From assembly GCF_014268745.2 (NCBI RefSeq), contig NZ_JABWRB020000001.1, positions 310,001-374,000 of the forward strand: a DNA stretch of 64,000 bases, written 5' to 3'. The position numbers were made by a program, and so were the translations under genes. This document shows, one piece after another, positions 29,030-37,169 of the stretch (within the stretch, counting starts at the first letter, position 1; every line of letters begins with the position of its first letter). Source of the DNA: Pseudomonas zanjanensis (GTDB lineage: Bacteria > Pseudomonadota > Gammaproteobacteria > Pseudomonadales > Pseudomonadaceae). Below the pieces are notes generated by a model. That model worked only from the letters and a program-made list of their open reading frames with translations. It was not told the DNA's origin and did no database searches.

Positions 29030-29266
29030 TCAATGGCGAGGTTTGGGCAGGCCATGTTTGGCGCGCAATGGATCCAGCAGGTCGGCCAAGCCGTTGTGGT
29101 CGATTTCCTGCATCAAGGCCAGCAAACCGCCCAGCTCTCCCTTGGGGAAACCCTCGCGAGCGAACCAGTTCAGGTATTGACCCGGCAGGTCGGCGAGGAT
29201 TCGGCCTTTGTATTTTCCGAAGGGCATTTGGCGCGTGACGAGCAATTCGAGCTTTTCCGGATTCAT
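29030..29266 (-). CDS. DUF3820 small protein
   Basis: This 78-residue protein matches the DUF3820 family through MPFGKYKGRILADLPGQYLNWFAREGFP. The fold resembles a nuclease-associated wing, but no function is established; some annotations call it a putative quorum-sensing-regulated virulence factor. It is soluble and has no signal peptide. It sits directly upstream of the aminotransferase gene. Confidence 0.78.
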   Translation of the reverse strand: MNPEKLELLVTRQMPFGKYKGRILADLPGQYLNWFAREGFPKGELGGLLALMQEIDHNGLADLLDPLRAKHGLPKPRH

Positions 29267-29412
29267 GGCAATTGTCTTGATTCAAACCTGCCTCGAAAAT
29301 ACAGGCATTCTGCATGCAGGCCAAATGACAGATCATGCAAATCGCGCGGATACAGATTTTTGCGTGTTAGTTAACTTTTTGATTTTAAAGAAAATTAACT
29401 TTGATTGAGGGC

Positions 29413-29428
29413 TGGCATGGCCAATGCA
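29413..29428 (+). promoter_or_regulatory. possible sigma-54 promoter of the DUF2383 gene
   Basis: The sequence tggcatggccaatgca has GG and GC separated by exactly ten bases and is close to TGGCACG-N4-TTGCA, 45 bp upstream of the start codon. Two consensus positions differ. Confidence 0.4.
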
Positions 29429-29472
29429 ATATCCCTTGCAGGTTTTTTATTCACCAGCAAAGGAACTGAAAA

Positions 29473-29937
29473 ATGACTGACATCAACAAAGAATCCATCT
29501 CTGTCTTGAACGACCTGATCGAGACCAGCAAGGATGGCCAGGAAGGCTTCAAGACCTGCGCTGAAGACATCAAGCACCCCGAACTCAAGGCTCTGTTTGT
29601 CAAGCGCGCCGCAGATTGCGCAACCGCCGCGGCTGAGCTGCAAGCAGCGGTTCGTTCCTTGGGCGGCGATCCGGAAACTTCCACCAGCGTGGCCGGTGAC
29701 CTGCACCGCCGTTGGGTAGATGTAAAATCCATGTTCACCGGCAAGGATGAAGAAGCCGTGTTGAACGAAGCCGAGCGCGGCGAAGACCACGCGCTGAAGG
29801 CGTACAAGGAAGCCATCGAGAAGATCAACAAACACAACTTGGTGGGCATCCGTGACCTTGTGGAGCGTCAGTACCACGGTGTGCAACGCAACCATGACCA
29901 GGTCAAGGCGCTGCGTAACCAGGCGCGCGCGAGCTAA
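29473..29937 (+). CDS. PA2169-like four-helix bundle protein (DUF2383)
   Basis: This 154-residue, entirely helical and charged protein matches the DUF2383/PA2169 family of ferritin-like four-helix bundles (NDLIETSKDGQEGFKTCAED, GEDHALKAYKEAIEKI, IRDLVERQYHGVQRNHDQVK). It has no signal peptide or membrane segment. The role is unknown; relatives are often linked to stress or stationary phase. The ATG follows AAAGGAACTGAAAA. A long perfect palindrome ends the gene. Confidence 0.85.
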   Translation: MTDINKESISVLNDLIETSKDGQEGFKTCAEDIKHPELKALFVKRAADCATAAAELQAAVRSLGGDPETSTSVAGDLHRRWVDVKSMFTGKDEEAVLNEAERGEDHALKAYKEAIEKINKHNLVGIRDLVERQYHGVQRNHDQVKALRNQARAS

Positions 29938-29946
29938 ACAACCCGT

Positions 29947-29990
29947 CACACACAAAAAAACGCCAGCATGCTGGCGTTTTTTTGTGTGTG
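29947..29990. terminator. bidirectional terminator, perfect 44-bp palindrome
   Basis: Both 22-bp arms match without mismatch or spacer, including A7/T7 tracts on either side of cgccagca/tgctggcg. On each strand a GC stem is followed by seven T residues, so it can terminate in both directions. Confidence 0.95.
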
Positions 29991-30197
29991 ACGACTCAGG
30001 TTGAAGGTGAACGCTGTTGTGGCGAGGGGAGTCAGGTCGATGGCATTTCAACTCATTCAGCATCAAACAGAAAAAGTGTGTTGTTGAATCCATCCACAAA
30101 CAGCTCTGGACTCCAATAGATAGCTAGCTAATAATTGCATCGCCCATCCCCTCGCATTGCATCTATTGTTACTGGCGTCCCCCAAAGAGTTTTCCGC

Positions 30198-32198
30198 GTG
30201 CCCATTACCTTCCAGGCCTTGTTCGCCCCCGACCGCCTCGCTTTGCAGTTCGCCATCAAGACCGTGCTTGGCGGTGGGTTGGCGTTGTGGCTGGCCTTGC
30301 GCTTGGGGCTGGAGCAGCCGTCGTGGGCGCTGATGACCGCGTTCATCGTCGCCCAGCCCTTGTCCGGGATGGTGGTGCAGAAGGGCTTGGCGCGATTGCT
30401 CGGCACATTGGTGGGCACCGTCATGTCGGTGGTGTTCATGGGCCTGTTCGCCCAGGCACCGTGGTTATTCCTGCTGGCGTTGGCACTCTGGTTGGGCCTG
30501 TGCACGGCCTGCTCGACGCTGCTGCGCAGTGCCTGGTCGTACTCATTCGTGTTGGCCGGTTACACGGTGGCGATCATTGCCTTGCCGGCCCTTTCCCATC
30601 CGCTGGGCGTGTTCGATCAGGCGGTGGCGCGCTGCACCGAGATCAGCCTGGGCATCGTCTGCGCCACGGCGGCCAGCGCCTTGCTCTGGCCGTTGCGGGT
30701 CGAGCGGCAATTGGCCGGTCAGGCGCTGGCGGCGTGGCAAAGCGGTATGCAGGCCGCCCGTGCGACCCTGGCCGGCGATGCCCAGGCCCGTAAAGGGTTG
30801 CTGGAAATCCTGGGCAGGATTGTCGCGGTGGATGCCCAGCGTGAACATGCCTGGTTCGAAGGCAGCCGTGGCCGGCAGCGCGCCCGGGCCATCAGCGGCT
30901 TGAGCCAGAAGTTGCTGATGCTGTTGCGCCTTTCACGCTCGGTGCGGCGGCAGTGGAAACAGCTCGATCCCGAGGAAACCGTGGCGCTCCAGCCATGGAT
31001 GAACGAGGTACAGCTAGCCCTCGACGCCGACAGTGCGACCCTCCAAGCCTTGCGTCCCCGGGTATGGGATGCGTCCCACGACCCGCAGTTCAGCGCGGCG
31101 CAAAGTTACTGCCTGGCCCGCTTCGCCTTGTTGCTCGATACCGCCCTGGCCGCCTGCGCCGCCTTGACGGCAGTGCAGGAGGGTAGGGAAGCGGCGGATC
31201 CACCCCGCACCCTGGCGCCCCATCGCGACTTGTCCCTGGCCATGGTCTTCGGCGCTCGCAGCGCCCTGGCGTTCCTGGTCGTTGCCTGTTTCTGGCTGGC
31301 GACCGCCTGGCCCGCCGCATCGGGTGCGATGCTGCTGACGTGCGTGGTGTGCAGCCTGTTCGCCAGTCGCGAAAACGGCGCGCAGATCGGCATGAGTTTT
31401 CTGCGGGGTATCCTGTTGGCCGTGCCCACGGCGTTCGTGATCGGTGAGCTCATACTGCCGCAATGGAGCAGTTTCGCAATGCTGTGCATGGCCATGGGCG
31501 TGCCGTTGTTTTTCGGCGCATTGGGCATGGCCAAGCCGCAGATCTTCGCCACGGCGACGTCGTTCTGCCTGCATTTCGTGGTGCTGATTTCGCCGCTCAA
31601 TGCGATGAAATACGACGTCGCGGCGTTCTTCAACAACGCCCAAGCGATGATGATCGGCGTGGGCGCGGCGGTGCTGGCTTTCAATCTGCTGATTTTGCGC
31701 AATCCGGCCTGGCACAGCCGCCGCCTGCTGGCGGCGACTCTCCACGATCTGGTGCGCCTGACCCATCGCAGCCTGCGTGGCGCCGAGAGCTGGTTCGGTG
31801 GGCGCATGGCCGACCGGCTGTTGCAGCTGGCGCGGCATTACCCTGAATTGCCGGTGCAGGCGCGCAGCCGTTGGGATGATGGTTTGCTTGGCTTGGACAT
31901 TGGCGATGAGTTGCTGCATTTGCGCCTGAGCCTGGCCGTCGCCCAAGTGCCCGATACCCGGGCGCAGCGCCGTTATTTCGAAGCGCTGGAGCAGGTACTC
32001 GAACGCGGCCCGGCCGGTGACCAGGCCGATGCGCTGGCCCCGGCGAGCGCCGAGTTCCTGAACGTGCTGTCTGCCCAGCCGCCCGGTGACGCACTGAAGC
32101 TGGCCCAAGGCGCGGTGGTGCAATTGCAAAACAGCTGGCGCGCCTGGTGCCGCCAGCACGAACCTGAACGACGGGAGCACAGCCATGGGCTTGCGTGA
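30198..32198 (+). CDS. FUSC-family aromatic-acid efflux membrane protein (AaeB-like)
   Basis: This roughly 666-residue protein has two blocks of about six membrane segments (residues 10-150 and about 355-500), each followed by a cytoplasmic domain, as in the FUSC/AaeB efflux family. I prefer the GTG at 30198 (VPITFQALFAPDRLALQF) because the earlier TTG adds an unrelated basic tail. It is followed by DUF1656 and HlyD-family genes, the usual three-part set for export of hydroxylated aromatic acids or fusaric-acid-like compounds across both membranes. The substrate is unknown. Confidence 0.85.
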   Translation: MPITFQALFAPDRLALQFAIKTVLGGGLALWLALRLGLEQPSWALMTAFIVAQPLSGMVVQKGLARLLGTLVGTVMSVVFMGLFAQAPWLFLLALALWLGLCTACSTLLRSAWSYSFVLAGYTVAIIALPALSHPLGVFDQAVARCTEISLGIVCATAASALLWPLRVERQLAGQALAAWQSGMQAARATLAGDAQARKGLLEILGRIVAVDAQREHAWFEGSRGRQRARAISGLSQKLLMLLRLSRSVRRQWKQLDPEETVALQPWMNEVQLALDADSATLQALRPRVWDASHDPQFSAAQSYCLARFALLLDTALAACAALTAVQEGREAADPPRTLAPHRDLSLAMVFGARSALAFLVVACFWLATAWPAASGAMLLTCVVCSLFASRENGAQIGMSFLRGILLAVPTAFVIGELILPQWSSFAMLCMAMGVPLFFGALGMAKPQIFATATSFCLHFVVLISPLNAMKYDVAAFFNNAQAMMIGVGAAVLAFNLLILRNPAWHSRRLLAATLHDLVRLTHRSLRGAESWFGGRMADRLLQLARHYPELPVQARSRWDDGLLGLDIGDELLHLRLSLAVAQVPDTRAQRRYFEALEQVLERGPAGDQADALAPASAEFLNVLSAQPPGDALKLAQGAVVQLQNSWRAWCRQHEPERREHSHGLA

Positions 32199-32391
32199 GT
32201 GGTCGATGGGTGGGGTGTTGCTCAGCCCGTTCCTGATTTATGTGGTGCTGGCCTTGCTGGTGACGGGTGCGTTGCGCCTGTTGCTCAGCCTGGTGCCGGC
32301 CGGGCGCTGGATCTGGCATGAAGCCTTGTTCGACTGCGCCCTGTATGTCTGTGTCCTGACTGTTATTACCGTGGTCCTAGGGCCGCTATAG
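32185..32391 (+). CDS. DUF1656 membrane protein
   Basis: This 68-residue protein has two membrane helices (about residues 12-35 and 48-68) and the DUF1656 pattern. It overlaps the FUSC gene by 14 bp and precedes the HlyD-type gene by 9 bp, which places it as the small partner (AaeX-like) in the efflux unit. Confidence 0.88.
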   Translation: MGLREWSMGGVLLSPFLIYVVLALLVTGALRLLLSLVPAGRWIWHEALFDCALYVCVLTVITVVLGPL

Positions 32392-32400
32392 GAGTTGAAC

Positions 32401-33264
32401 ATGCGTACATCCGTACGTGTTGCCGTCACGCTGTGCATGGTGGCCGTGGCGATCTTCGCCGGCTTTCACCTGTGGCAGTACTACATGCTCACACCCTGGA
32501 CCCGCGATGCGCGGATCCGCGCCGACGTGGTGGTGATTGCCCCCGATGTGTCGGGGTGGGTGCGCGAGCTCAAGGCGGTGGATAACCAGCAGGTCAAGGC
32601 TGGCGACCTGCTGTTGAGCATTGATCGCGAGCGTTTCGAAGCGGCGCTGGAGAAGGCCCGGGCCGTGGTCCAGACACGCCAGCAGCAGTTGAGTCTGCGT
32701 GAACACGAAGCCAGTCGCCGCGCCGCCTTGGGCCCCCAGGCCATCAGTGCCGAACTGCGGGAAAACGCCCAGATCAACGCCGGCATCGCCCGGGGCGAAT
32801 TGCGCGAAGCCCAGGCCGAGGCCAAGGTGGCCGAACTCAACCTGGCCCGCAGCCAGGTCCTGGCCCCCCGCAGCGGCCACATCACCAACCTGCGCCTGGC
32901 CGAAGGCAACTACGTGAATGCCGGGCAGCCGGTCATGGCGCTGATCGACGACTCGACGTTTTATGTTCAGGCCTATTTCGAAGAGACCAAGTTGCCCAGG
33001 ATTCGTGTGGGCGATCCGGTCAAGGTCTGGCTGATGAGTGCCGGCCATGCGCTGGAGGGGCATGTCGAAAGCATCAGTCGTGGCATTACCGACCGCAACA
33101 CCAACCCCGATGCGCAGTTGCTGGCGGAGGTCGAGCCGACCTTCAACTGGGTGCGCCTGGCCCAGCGGATCCCGGTGCGGATCAAGCTGGACAAGGTGCC
33201 TGAGGGCGTGAACCTGAGCGCCGGGATGACGGCGAGCGTGCAGGTGCGGGAAGACTTGCAATAA
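32401..33264 (+). CDS. HlyD/EmrA-type periplasmic adaptor of the efflux set
   Basis: This 287-residue membrane-fusion protein has one N-terminal membrane anchor (VAVTLCMVAVAIFAGFHLW), a lipoyl half (VVVIAPDVSGWVRELKAVDN), a helical hairpin, the second lipoyl half (VLAPRSGHITNLRLAEGNYV) and a beta-barrel domain (DSTFYVQAYFEETKLPRI). It would link the FUSC permease to an outer-membrane channel; no TolC-type gene is nearby. The ATG follows GGAGTTGAAC. Confidence 0.88.
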   Translation: MRTSVRVAVTLCMVAVAIFAGFHLWQYYMLTPWTRDARIRADVVVIAPDVSGWVRELKAVDNQQVKAGDLLLSIDRERFEAALEKARAVVQTRQQQLSLREHEASRRAALGPQAISAELRENAQINAGIARGELREAQAEAKVAELNLARSQVLAPRSGHITNLRLAEGNYVNAGQPVMALIDDSTFYVQAYFEETKLPRIRVGDPVKVWLMSAGHALEGHVESISRGITDRNTNPDAQLLAEVEPTFNWVRLAQRIPVRIKLDKVPEGVNLSAGMTASVQVREDLQ

Positions 33265-33282
33265 CCGCCGCGCTGCGTTCCC

Positions 33283-33415
33283 TGTGGCGAGGGAGCTTGC
33301 TCCCGCTGGGGCGCGAAGCGTCCCCAAAAAAGGCGCCCACGTTAGATCTGATCAAACGCGGGCGCTTTTTTTACGACGGCTTCGCCGCCGAGCGGGAGCA
33401 AGCTCCCTCGCCACA
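33283..33415. repeat. S-family REP element carrying a terminator in its loop
   Basis: The S-family arms enclose not only the usual small stem but a separate GC hairpin with a T-tract (see terminator at 33332). Confidence 0.88.
33332..33372 (+). terminator. terminator inside the S-family element
   Basis: The stem gcgcccacg / cgcgggcgc (one mismatch) around a 15-base loop, followed by seven T residues. It would stop transcription of the efflux set. Confidence 0.75.
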
Positions 33416-33438
33416 GTTCATTCAATCCACAGGGTGCA

Positions 33439-33909
33439 TCAACCGACAGTAATCGCCGGCAACGTCGGCAACGTCACGGTCTGCTGCTTGCGCGGGGCGA
33501 GGATCTCGGCTTCGCCGTCCACTACCAGCTCGTCGCGCTGGTTGAATACGCGGGTGGCGATACGCACGCGGAACTTCGGCAGTTTTTCCAGGATTTCCAG
33601 GCGCACGGTCAGGGTGTCGCCAATTTTCACTGGTTTCTGGAAACTCATCTGCTGGCCGATGTAGATGGTGCCCGGCCCAGGCAACTCACACGCCACCGCC
33701 GCGCTGATCAGCGCACCGCTGAACATGCCATGGGCGATGCGCTCCTTGAACATGCTCGCCGCGGCGAATTCGGCGTCCAGGTGCACCGGGTTGTGATCGC
33801 CCGACATCGCCGCGAACAGCTGGATGTCGCGTTCCTCGACGGTCTTGCTGTAGCTGGCGGTCTGGCCGATTTCGAGGGCTTCGTAAGGGGTGTTGGTAAC
33901 CTGGGTCAT
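33439..33909 (-). CDS. MaoC-like (R)-specific enoyl-CoA hydratase (PhaJ4 type)
   Basis: This 156-residue hot-dog-fold hydratase has the catalytic Asp-His dyad in AAMSGDHNPVHLD and the GMFSGALISAAVA block. The short form fits the PhaJ group, which converts trans-2-enoyl-CoA from beta-oxidation to (R)-3-hydroxyacyl-CoA, a polyhydroxyalkanoate precursor. The neighbourhood (hydrolase, fadD2, fadD1) matches the fatty-acid cluster seen in other pseudomonads (PA3299-PA3302 of P. aeruginosa) and supports the assignment. Confidence 0.85.
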   Translation of the reverse strand: MTQVTNTPYEALEIGQTASYSKTVEERDIQLFAAMSGDHNPVHLDAEFAAASMFKERIAHGMFSGALISAAVACELPGPGTIYIGQQMSFQKPVKIGDTLTVRLEILEKLPKFRVRIATRVFNQRDELVVDGEAEILAPRKQQTVTLPTLPAITVG

Positions 33910-33949
33910 CTGTTTCAGATCCTGTGGGGTAAAGAAAAACGTCGCAAAC

Positions 33950-34894
33950 CTACTCGCTGCGTGGCGGCCGCTTGTGGTCCAAGGCCTGGGCGATCCAGGC
34001 CAGCACGTCGGCGGTCACTTCATCGCGGTTGGTGTCATTGAACAATTCGTGCCGGGCCTGCGGGTAAATCGTCAATTGCAGGTGTTGGCTGCCCGCGTCG
34101 CGCAGGGCGTCGGCCAGATCCTTCAGACGCTTGCCTTCGCTCACCGGATCACATTCACCGCCGATCACCAGCAGGGGCAGGCCCGGATCGATCTGGGCGA
34201 GATTGGACGCTTTGCTGATTTGCTGCAAGCCGCCGAGCAGGTCGATCCAAAGCTGATTGGTGCAACGGAAACCGCACAAAGGGTCGTGGATGTATTTATC
34301 GACTTCGACCGGGTCACGGCTGAGCCAGTCGAAGGGAGTACGCGTCGGTTTGAATTTCTTGTTGAAACTGCCGAACGACAGCCACTCGATCAGGGCGCTG
34401 CGCCCCGCCGCACCCTGGCGTCGGCGTTCGAAGCGGGCGATCAGGCGAGCGCTGCGATAGAGCACCACCGGTTGAAAGTTCGAGCCGCTGAGAATCGCCC
34501 CGTGCAGGCTGGCGCTGTGATGCAGCAGGTAACCCTGGGCCAGGTAGCTGCCCATGCTGTGGCCCAGTAGCAGAATAGGCGTATCCGGATGTTGCTGGCC
34601 GATGTGATGGTTGAGGCTGGCCAGGTCGCCCACGACCTTCGCCCAGCCGTCCTCGTCGGCAAAGTGACCGAGGATCGCTTCCTCGCCGGTCTTGCCATGG
34701 CCGCGCAGGTCCAGCGCGTAGACTCCGTAACCTTCGTCGCACAGGGCCTGTGCCAGGCGGGCGTAGCGGCCGCTGTGTTCGGCCATGCCATGGGCCAGCA
34801 TGACCACCGCCAGCGGGGCGGTTTCAGGCAGCCACTGGTTGACGAACAGGCGGCTGTGGTCGGTCGCGGTCAGCCAGAACGTTTGGTGGATCAT
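33950..34894 (-). CDS. alpha/beta hydrolase, monoacylglycerol-lipase-like
   Basis: This 314-residue hydrolase has the oxyanion-loop motif VMLAHGMAEHSGRYARLA, the nucleophile elbow LLGHSMGSYLAQG (Ser in GHSMG), an acidic residue in GGECDPVSEG and the catalytic His near YPQARHELFNDTNRDEV. It has no signal peptide and is likely cytoplasmic, releasing fatty acids for the neighbouring FadD ligases. The ATG at 34894 follows AAGGAACCGCC. It ends 40 bp before the MaoC gene on the same strand. Confidence 0.85.
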   Translation of the reverse strand: MIHQTFWLTATDHSRLFVNQWLPETAPLAVVMLAHGMAEHSGRYARLAQALCDEGYGVYALDLRGHGKTGEEAILGHFADEDGWAKVVGDLASLNHHIGQQHPDTPILLLGHSMGSYLAQGYLLHHSASLHGAILSGSNFQPVVLYRSARLIARFERRRQGAAGRSALIEWLSFGSFNKKFKPTRTPFDWLSRDPVEVDKYIHDPLCGFRCTNQLWIDLLGGLQQISKASNLAQIDPGLPLLVIGGECDPVSEGKRLKDLADALRDAGSQHLQLTIYPQARHELFNDTNRDEVTADVLAWIAQALDHKRPPRSE

Positions 34895-35118
34895 GGCGGT
34901 TCCTTTGCACAAAGTCAGACGCAGCGTCGCTGCATTGTATAGCGCATCCGCTGTGTCTCGCCTGATCAGGCTGATCCATGGGAGGAAGATTCACACAATC
35001 TATGACGCAGGTTGCCATATTTGCCTGATTCGCCATAGCTGCTAGTGTCCCAGGAGCTCCGCCTCTGCAAGCGATACAGACGCGGCCCGGATATGCTCAG
35101 GTAAAGAGGACAAAAACA

Positions 35119-36807
35119 ATGCAGCCTGATTTCTGGAATGACAAACGCCCGGCCGGCGTGCCCCTGGATGTCGACCTCGGGGCCTACAAGTCGGTGGTCG
35201 AGGTGTTCGAGCGTTCCTGCAAGAAATTCGCCGACCGCCCGGCGTTCAGCAACATGGGGGTGACCCTCACGTACGCCGAGCTCGAGCGCCACAGCGCAGC
35301 CTTCGCCGGTTACCTGCAAGCCCATACCGACCTGGCGCCGGGCGATCGTATCGCGGTGCAGATGCCTAACATCCTGCAGTACCCGATCGCCGTGTTCGGT
35401 GCGTTGCGCGCCGGGCTGATCGTGGTCAACACCAACCCGCTGTACACCCCGCGGGAAATGCGTCATCAGTTCAAGGACTCCGGTGCCCGGGCGCTGGTTT
35501 ACCTGAACATGTTCGGGCAGAAAGTCCAGGAGGTGTTGCCCGACACGGACCTGCAATACCTGATCGAAGCGAAGATGGGTGACCTGATGCCCACCACCAA
35601 GGGCTGGCTGGTCAACACGGTGGTGAGCAAGGTCAAGAAAATGGTCCCGGACTATTCGCTGCCCCAGGCCATTTCCTTCAAGAGCGCCTTGCGCCTGGGA
35701 CGCGGCCAGGGCATCAAGCCGTTGAAGGTCAGCCTCGATGACATTGCCGTGCTGCAATACACCGGCGGCACCACCGGGTTGGCAAAGGGGGCGATGCTGA
35801 CCCACGGCAACCTGGTGGCCAACATGCAACAGGCCCGGGCGTGCCTGGGACAGCTCGGCGATGACGGCCAGCCGCTGCTGCGCGAAGGCCAGGAGGTCAT
35901 GATCGCGCCATTGCCGCTGTACCATATCTATGCGTTCACGGCGAACTGCATGTGCATGATGGTGACCGGTAACCACAACGTGCTGATCACCAATCCGCGG
36001 GACATCGGTGGCTTCATCAAGGAGCTGAAGAACTGGCGTTTCTCGTTATTGCTGGGGCTCAACACGCTGTTCGTGGCGCTGATGGACCATCCGGATTTCA
36101 AGACCCTGGATTTTTCCCACCTCAAGGTCACCAACTCCGGCGGCACCGCGTTGATCAAGGCCACCGCCGAGCGCTGGCAGCAGATTACCGGTTGCGGCAT
36201 TACCGAGGGGTATGGCCTGACCGAGACCTCGCCGGTGGCCAGCGCCAATCCTTATGGCGGCAAGTCCCGCCTGGGCACGGTGGGGATGCCGGTGCCGGGC
36301 ACGCTGATGAAAGTGATCGATGACGAGGGCGTCGAGCAACCCCTGGGCGAGCGCGGGGAACTGTGCATCAAGGGGCCGCAGATCATGAAAGGCTACTGGA
36401 ACAAGCCCGAGGCCACGGCCGAAGTGCTGGACAGCGAGGGCTGGTTCAAGTCCGGCGACATCGCGGTGATCGACCCGGACGGGTTCGTGCGCATCGTTGA
36501 CCGCAAGAAGGACATGATCATCGTCTCGGGTTTCAACGTGTACCCCAACGAAATCGAAGACGTCGTGATGGCCCACCCCAAGGTCGCCAACTGTGCGGTG
36601 ATCGGCGTGCCGGACGAGCGTTCGGGAGAGGCGGTGAAGTTGTTCGTGGTGGCGCGGGAAACCGGGGTCAGCCTTGAAGAACTCAAGGCCTACTGCAAGG
36701 AGAACTTCACCGGCTACAAGATTCCCAAGCACATCGTCTTGCGGGACTCATTGCCGATGACGCCGGTGGGCAAGATCCTGCGGCGGGAGTTGCGGGATAT
36801 CGCCTGA
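35119..36807 (+). CDS. fadD2: long-chain acyl-CoA ligase FadD2
   Basis: This 562-residue adenylate-forming enzyme activates fatty acids to acyl-CoA at the inner membrane. It shows the AMP-binding signature YTGGTTGLAKGAMLTHGN, the GYGLTETSP block, and the FadD C-terminal motif SGDIAVIDPDGFVRIVDRKK with the catalytic Lys near GKILRRELRDI. The ATG follows AGAGGACAAAAACA. It is a close paralogue of the next gene, and the pair corresponds to fadD2-fadD1 of pseudomonads. Confidence 0.92.
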   Translation: MQPDFWNDKRPAGVPLDVDLGAYKSVVEVFERSCKKFADRPAFSNMGVTLTYAELERHSAAFAGYLQAHTDLAPGDRIAVQMPNILQYPIAVFGALRAGLIVVNTNPLYTPREMRHQFKDSGARALVYLNMFGQKVQEVLPDTDLQYLIEAKMGDLMPTTKGWLVNTVVSKVKKMVPDYSLPQAISFKSALRLGRGQGIKPLKVSLDDIAVLQYTGGTTGLAKGAMLTHGNLVANMQQARACLGQLGDDGQPLLREGQEVMIAPLPLYHIYAFTANCMCMMVTGNHNVLITNPRDIGGFIKELKNWRFSLLLGLNTLFVALMDHPDFKTLDFSHLKVTNSGGTALIKATAERWQQITGCGITEGYGLTETSPVASANPYGGKSRLGTVGMPVPGTLMKVIDDEGVEQPLGERGELCIKGPQIMKGYWNKPEATAEVLDSEGWFKSGDIAVIDPDGFVRIVDRKKDMIIVSGFNVYPNEIEDVVMAHPKVANCAVIGVPDERSGEAVKLFVVARETGVSLEELKAYCKENFTGYKIPKHIVLRDSLPMTPVGKILRRELRDIA

Positions 36808-36829
36808 GGCGCCTGCCTCATGGTGTTCT

Positions 36830-36918
36830 TGTGGGAGCGAGCCTGCTCGCGAAGGCGGCATATCAGCCAACATCTTTGTTACTGATATGCCGCCTTCGCG
36901 AGCAGGCTCGCTCCCACA
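36830..36918. repeat. REP-type inverted repeat, G family
   Basis: The gcgagcctgctcgcg variant with arms extending through aaggcggcatatcag, 45 bp in all, so the stem is unusually long. It separates fadD2 from fadD1. Confidence 0.9.
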
Positions 36919-37169
36919 GGTTTGTGTATTTTGTAGTAATTGTGCTGGAGTTTGAATTTTTACTCTAAAAATGACCATTGACTATTCATGAGTCATGTTT
37001 ATGACTGTGGGGGTTGTTTTTGGCTCTAGGCGACCCTCGGCAAAGCTGCTACTCTCGGCGCGCTTTTGTGACTTCTCGGCCTTGATTCAAGCCAGATTCA
37101 CCAATAAACACACCAATAATAATCGCATCAAATGCGGTGAGAATTCGCGTTGCTGAGGAGTGGGCTTCC
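36919..37169 (+). other. AT-richer leader of fadD1
   Basis: The stretch between the REP element and fadD1 holds no open frame of note. It is AT-richer than its surroundings and probably contains the fadD1 promoter. I recognise no operator. Confidence 0.5.

Noticed and set aside
29947..29990. Palindrome as a recombination or attachment site
   Set aside because: The T-tracts on both strands and its place at a gene end are fully explained by a bidirectional terminator.
30135..30197. TTG at 30135 as the start of the FUSC protein
   Set aside because: It adds a basic tail unlike the family; the GTG at 30198 begins directly before the conserved N-terminus.
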